10,132 nt of DNA, taken from Limnobacter sp. Its GTDB lineage: Bacteria; Pseudomonadota; Gammaproteobacteria; Burkholderiales; Burkholderiaceae_B. Position 1 is the first letter of the stretch. Every line of letters begins with the position of its first letter. The position numbers and the translations under genes were made by a program. The stretch is taken from positions 1 through 10,132 of the forward strand of contig JAAURO010000036.1 of assembly GCA_012032215.1 (NCBI GenBank), read 5' to 3'. Below are positions 6,712 to 10,132 of this stretch, piece after piece. Below the pieces are notes generated by a model. It was not told where the DNA came from and did no database searches. It saw nothing but the letters and a program-made list of their open reading frames with translations.

Positions 6712-8033
6712 TTAGTCCACTTTTCTGCCAATCGCATGGTGGCCGATATCTGTGCGGTATTGCATGCCCTCAAAGTGTACGGTTTGGACCAGCTGGTAGG
6801 CTTTTTGCTGGGCCACGCGCACTGAATCACCCAAGGCGGTGGCGCACAACACGCGTCCGCCTGCGGTAAACGCTTGGCCTTTTTTTGCCTGCGTGCCTGC
6901 ATGAAACACTTTGGCTTCCTGGGCGGTGTCTGCTGGTTCGCTGTGAAAGTGGCTGGTGCCGCTTGTGGCTTGCGGTGTGTGAAAAGCAATGACATCGCCT
7001 GTGCGCGGGGCTTGCGGGTAATTGGCTGCGGCAAGTACTACGCCCAGTGCGGTGCGGCGGTCCCACTCGGCTTCCATATTGGCCAGTTTGCCGTTGATGG
7101 CGGCATCAAGCAGTTGTACGAAGTCGCTTTTCATGCGCATCATGATGGGTTGGGTTTCGGGGTCGCCCATGCGGCAATTGAATTCAAGCACGCGGGGGGT
7201 GCCTTCGCTGTCGATCATCAGCCCGGCATACAAAAAACCGGTAAATTCAATGCCGTCTTTTTCATGCCGTGGATGGTGGGGTAAATGACTTCGCGCATTA
7301 CCCGTGCATGCATGGCCGGGGTTACCACGGGGGCGGGCGAATACGCGCCCATGCCACCGGTGTTGGGGCCTAAATCGCCATCAAGCAGGCGTTTGTGATC
7401 TTGCGACGAGGCCAGCGGCAAGGCTTCGTTGCCATCGACCATCACGATGAAGCTGGCTTCTTCGCCGGCTAGAAATTTTTCAATTACCACGCGAGAACCC
7501 GCATTGCCCATGGAGTTGCCCAGCAGCATGTCGTCTATGGCCTGGTGGGCTTCTTCCAGGGTTTGCGCCACAACCACGCCTTTGCCGGCTGCAAGGCCAT
7601 CGGCCTTAATGACAATGGGCGCGCCCTGGGCATTGATGTACGCGTGCGCCTTGGCGGCATCGGAAAAGGTGGCGTAAGCGGCGGTGGGTATGCCGTGGCG
7701 CTGCATGAACGCTTTGGCGTAGTCTTTAGAGCTTTCCAGTTGGGCGGCAAGCTGCGTGGGGCCAAAAATGCGCAATCCGCGTTCACGAAAAATATCCACA
7801 ATGCCGCCTGCCAAAGGGGCTTCGGGGCCAACCACGGTCAGGTACACCTGCTGTTGTTCGGCAAAGTCTGCCAAGGCATTGAAATCCGAAATGTCCACGT
7901 TTTCCATGGACTCTTCCAGCGCGGTGCCCCCATTGCCTGGGGCCACAAAGACTTTGTGTACGCGGGGTGATTGGGCGAGCCGCCATGCCATGGCGTGTTC
8001 GCGACCGCCAGAACCAATAACCAGAATTTTCAT
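6712..8033 (-). CDS. purD: Phosphoribosylamine-glycine ligase, one -1 frameshift
   Basis: PurD joins glycine to phosphoribosylamine with ATP in the second step of purine synthesis. The N-domain shows [13 protein letters not shown] and FVAPGNGGT. The ATP-grasp domain shows [30 protein letters not shown] and [16 protein letters not shown]. The catalytic region shows [20 protein letters not shown], and later [12 protein letters not shown]. The start ATG 8033 fits the family; the frame stays open further upstream without similarity. The reading frame breaks at the A run 7262-7258 (coding strand AAAAAG). One more A gives [19 protein letters not shown] and a 440-residue protein, close to the usual 430. 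I consider the break an error, since purD is rarely dispensable. It lies between yebC and hemF, the common betaproteobacterial order. Confidence 0.95.
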
Positions 8034-8036
8034 GGG

Positions 8037-8061
8037 TGCCTTGTTGGGATTTGCCTTGTTG
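8037..8061 (-). repeat. Tandem decamer directly upstream of purD
   Basis: On the minus strand CAACAAGGCA occurs twice with a 15-base period (8061-8052 and 8046-8037), the second copy ending 4 bases before the purD ATG. Each copy contains AAGG, so the nearer one may be the ribosome site and the farther a duplicate. A direct-repeat operator is another option. Confidence 0.35.
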
Positions 8062-8111
8062 CAGGGTTGGAAAATGGTGAAGTGGGTGAATGCCGGGGGC
8101 ATTTACTGGCT

Positions 8112-8141
8112 AAAAAGGGAACCTGGCGCGGTTGTGAGTTC
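8112..8141 (-). terminator. Weak terminator-like hairpin between yebC and purD
   Basis: On the minus strand GGAAC (8141-8137) pairs with GTTCC (8123-8119, 15-base loop), or AACC with GGTT nested within it, followed by CTTTTT. The T run is right but the stem is only 4-5 bases, so at most partial termination or attenuation between yebC and purD is suggested. Confidence 0.25.
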
Positions 8142-8154
8142 CACGGCAATGCAA

Positions 8155-8880
8155 TCACTCCTGAATAACTACGTTGGTGTACACCTCCTGGGTGTCATCC
8201 AGGTCTTCCAGGGCATCGAGCAGCTTTTGCATCTTCTGGCCGTCTTCGCCTGCAAGTTCGGTTTCGGCTTCGGGCTTCCAGGTGACTTCAGCGGCTTCTG
8301 GAACCAGGCCAGCAGCCTCGAAGGCTTTTTGCACGGCGTGGTACTCGGACACCGGGCACAGTACTTCGATAACGCCTTCCTCGTCGGTAATGACGTCTTC
8401 GGCACCTGCTTCCAGGGCGGCTTCCATGACTGCGTCTTCGGGGGTGCCGGGGGCAAACACAAATTGCCCGCAGTGCTTGAACAGGAAGGCGACCGAGCCA
8501 TCGGTGCCGAGGTTGCCGCCATGTTTGGAGAACACGTGGCGTATTTCGGCCACGGTGCGTACGCGGTTGTCGGTCATGCAGTCCACGATAACGGCGGCAC
8601 CGTTCAGGCCATAACCTTCGTAGCGGATTTCTTCGTAGTTCACACCATCGGCTTCGCCGGTGGCTTTGGCAATGGCGCGCTGCACGTTGTCTTTGGGCAT
8701 GTTGACGGCCTGGGCTTTGTCCATGGCCAGCCGCAGGCGGGGGTTGGAGTCTGCATCGCCGCCGCCCTGGCGGGCAGCAACCGTGACTTCACGGATAACT
8801 TTTGTCCAGACTTTGCCCCGCTTGGCGTCTTGCCTGCTTTTGCGGTGCTGAATGTTTGCCCATTTGCTGTGTCCGGCCAT
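8155..8880 (-). CDS. yebC: YebC/PmpR/TACO1 family protein
   Basis: The gene is intact, 241 residues, near the family's usual 240-250. The hallmark N-terminus [14 protein letters not shown] is followed by [33 protein letters not shown], then [19 protein letters not shown] and [14 protein letters not shown], and an acidic C-terminal domain. The family was first described as DNA-binding transcriptional regulators. More recent work links members and mitochondrial TACO1 to translation of proline-rich stretches. It is cytoplasmic. An AAAGGG site lies just upstream of the ATG at 8880. It heads the leftward series with purD and hemF; the gap to purD is 121 bases. Which of the two proposed roles applies here cannot be read from sequence. 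Confidence 0.96.
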   Translation of the reverse strand: MAGHSKWANIQHRKSRQDAKRGKVWTKVIREVTVAARQGGGDADSNPRLRLAMDKAQAVNMPKDNVQRAIAKATGEADGVNYEEIRYEGYGLNGAAVIVDCMTDNRVRTVAEIRHVFSKHGGNLGTDGSVAFLFKHCGQFVFAPGTPEDAVMEAALEAGAEDVITDEEGVIEVLCPVSEYHAVQKAFEAAGLVPEAAEVTWKPEAETELAGEDGQKMQKLLDALEDLDDTQEVYTNVVIQE

Positions 8881-8908
8881 GATGACCCTTTACTGAAAAC
8901 AGACCAGA

Positions 8909-8917
8909 ATTTTATCA
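8909..8917 (-). promoter_or_regulatory. Candidate extended -10 promoter for yebC
   Basis: On the minus strand TGATAAAAT combines an extended -10 TGn with TAAAAT (5 of 6). The hexamers 16-18 bases upstream do not resemble TTGACA, which extended -10 promoters can tolerate. Transcription would start about 7 bases further down, leaving a leader of roughly 20 bases. A short inverted repeat (AAGGC/GCCTT, 8932-8947) sits where the -35 would be. Confidence 0.35.
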
Positions 8918-8972
8918 CCTGAAAGCTCTTTAAGGCTTTGAGGCCTTGAATTTTCAGGGATAAACTCTGGCG

Positions 8973-9062
8973 GGCAAGGTGCTTGCCGTGCGCACCAACC
9001 CCTTGCTGAGTTGTCGGCGGGCTAACGGTGCATGAACAGGCCAGCCAGCAGTTAGCTGCCGG
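8973..9062 (-). other. Two hairpins downstream of ahpF
   Basis: Ten bases after the ahpF stop, the minus-strand transcript can form CCGGCAG-CUAA-CUGCUGG (9062-9045), 7 base pairs including one G-U. Further on, GGCAAG-CAC-CUUGCC (8987-8973) forms 6 pairs. Neither is followed by a U run, so factor-independent termination is not shown. They could mark or protect the transcript end. No gene was seen between 8881 and 9071. Confidence 0.3.
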
Positions 9063-9071
9063 TTTTTACAC

Positions 9072-10132
9072 TCAGGCCAGTTCCTGCGAGGCGGCTTGCA
9101 TCTGGGCATAGGCTTTGTCCAGTTGTTCGCCGTTGGTCAACAAGTACTCGAAAGAGGCCAGCGATGCTTTGGTGCCTTCTCCCATGGCTACCACAATCTG
9201 TTTGTAGGGCACGGTGGTTACATCGCCGCAGGCGTAAATGCCCGCTTCGGAAGTTTGGCATTTTTCGTTGATAACAATTTCGCCGTGCTTCGTGAGTTCC
9301 AGCAGGTCACCCAAAAAGTGGCTGTTGGGCACCAGGCCAATTTGCACAAACACGGCGCTGAGCGGCAGTTCGTGCTGTTCACCCGTGTCGCGGTTTTTGT
9401 ACACAAGGGCATTTACCTTGCCGTTGGCGGCCACAATGGATTCGGTGGCCACATTTTTTAAAATGGTGATGTTGTTGCGTTGCCGGGCTTGATCCACCAG
9501 CACTTTGTCGGCTTTCAGGTCGGGCATGAATTCAAATACCGTGACCGATTTCACAATGCCTGCAAGGTCCAGTGCGGCTTCTATGCCAGAGTTTCCGCCA
9601 CCGATTACGGCTACGTCTTTGCCTTTGAAAAACGGGCCATCGCAGTGGGGGCAGTAGGCCACGCCATTGCCGATATTTTCTTTTTCGCCGGGCACTCCCA
9701 GTTCGCGCCATTTGGCACCTGTGGCAACAATCAGGGTTTTGCTGTGCAGCACTTCGCCGGAGGACAGGGTAACGGTTTTGATGTCGCCTTGTTCTACCTT
9801 GCTGACTTTCAGGTGTTCTTTTACGGTGATTTCGTAGGCGTTCATGTGGGCTTGCAGGCCGCCCGATAATTCTTGCCCGGTGGTTTGGGGCACGGAAATA
9901 AAGTTCTCGATACCCAGGGTGTCTTTTACCTGTCCGCCAATGCGGTCGGCAATCAGGGTTACCTTCAAGCCTTTGCGGGCGCTGTAAATGGCTGCGCTTA
10001 CGCCTGCAGGGCCACCGCCTATCACAACCACATCTTGCAGGGGCGCAGTGGCAGTGCTGGCAGTCTGTAAGGCAGCGGGGTTGCGCGCCATCAGTTTGTC
10101 GAACAATTCGGCGGCGGTTTACCTTGCCGTTG
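9072..10132 (-). CDS. ahpF: Alkyl hydroperoxide reductase subunit F, C-terminal part, frameshift at the edge
   Basis: AhpF passes electrons from NADH through FAD and its CxxC pair to the peroxidase AhpC. Present are the FAD motif [21 protein letters not shown] (shown here only to its G), then [25 protein letters not shown], the redox pair [13 protein letters not shown], the NAD(P)H motif [30 protein letters not shown] and [23 protein letters not shown] and the KWRE block favour AhpF over thioredoxin reductase. The N-terminal thioredoxin-like domain lies off the right edge. An in-frame TAA (10121-10119) closes the frame. Removing one A from the run at 10120-10118 (GTAAACC to GTAACC on the coding strand) joins NGKV to [10 protein letters not shown], so an insertion error is likely. 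The C-terminus is about 15 residues longer than in E. coli. ahpC may adjoin outside the window. Confidence 0.92.

Noticed and set aside
7756..8922. Very long open frame on the plus strand (388 codons) opposite purD and yebC
   Set aside because: It is antisense to two genes with unmistakable family motifs, has no ribosome site or recognisable domain, and arises from GC-biased third codon positions.
1..10132. CRISPR array, insertion sequence, tRNA, attachment site or defence system
   Set aside because: No regular spaced repeats, transposase motifs, terminal inverted repeats or tRNA-like folds were seen when reading both strands by eye.

Overview
The window looks like chromosomal DNA of a betaproteobacterium, most likely order Burkholderiales. 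This rests on remembered gene order (yebC-purD-hemF in a row; an ExbB-type gene divergent from xseA-sodB) and on protein similarity recalled without a search. GC is moderate. A genus such as Limnobacter would fit, but the sequence alone does not settle it.

Layout from left to right. At 1-166 (-) lies the start of an ExbB/TolQ-type proton-channel gene. An AT-rich divergent spacer (167-471) follows, then xseA (472-1813, +, exonuclease VII large subunit) and sodB (1880-2457, +, iron superoxide dismutase). Convergent to these are a secreted DUF192 protein (2540-3055, -) and chrA (3168-4532, -, chromate transporter). Across another spacer is a secreted cysteine-rich repeat protein of unknown function (4848-5605, +), which converges on hemF (5675-6688, -). 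A bidirectional terminator sits between those two. hemF is the last gene of a leftward series: yebC (8155-8880), purD (6712-8033), hemF. Upstream of that series is ahpF (9072 to the right edge, -), the reductase of alkyl hydroperoxide reductase.

Functionally this is mostly housekeeping (DNA repair, purine and haem synthesis, translation or regulation) with an oxidative-stress flavour: SodB, AhpF, oxygen-dependent HemF, and ChrA against chromate. The least described element is the cysteine-rich exported protein, built from two different tandem motifs.

The dominant oddity is that six of the ten genes (xseA, sodB, chrA, purD, ahpF and the cysteine-rich gene) carry single-base frame lesions, mostly in short homopolymers. 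Undoing one base each restores family-typical proteins of normal length. This points to uncorrected sequencing or consensus errors rather than real gene decay. chrA is the one case that might be a real pseudogene, because it also has a stop codon. I found no RNA genes, CRISPR array, insertion sequence or convincing new defence or mobile system.
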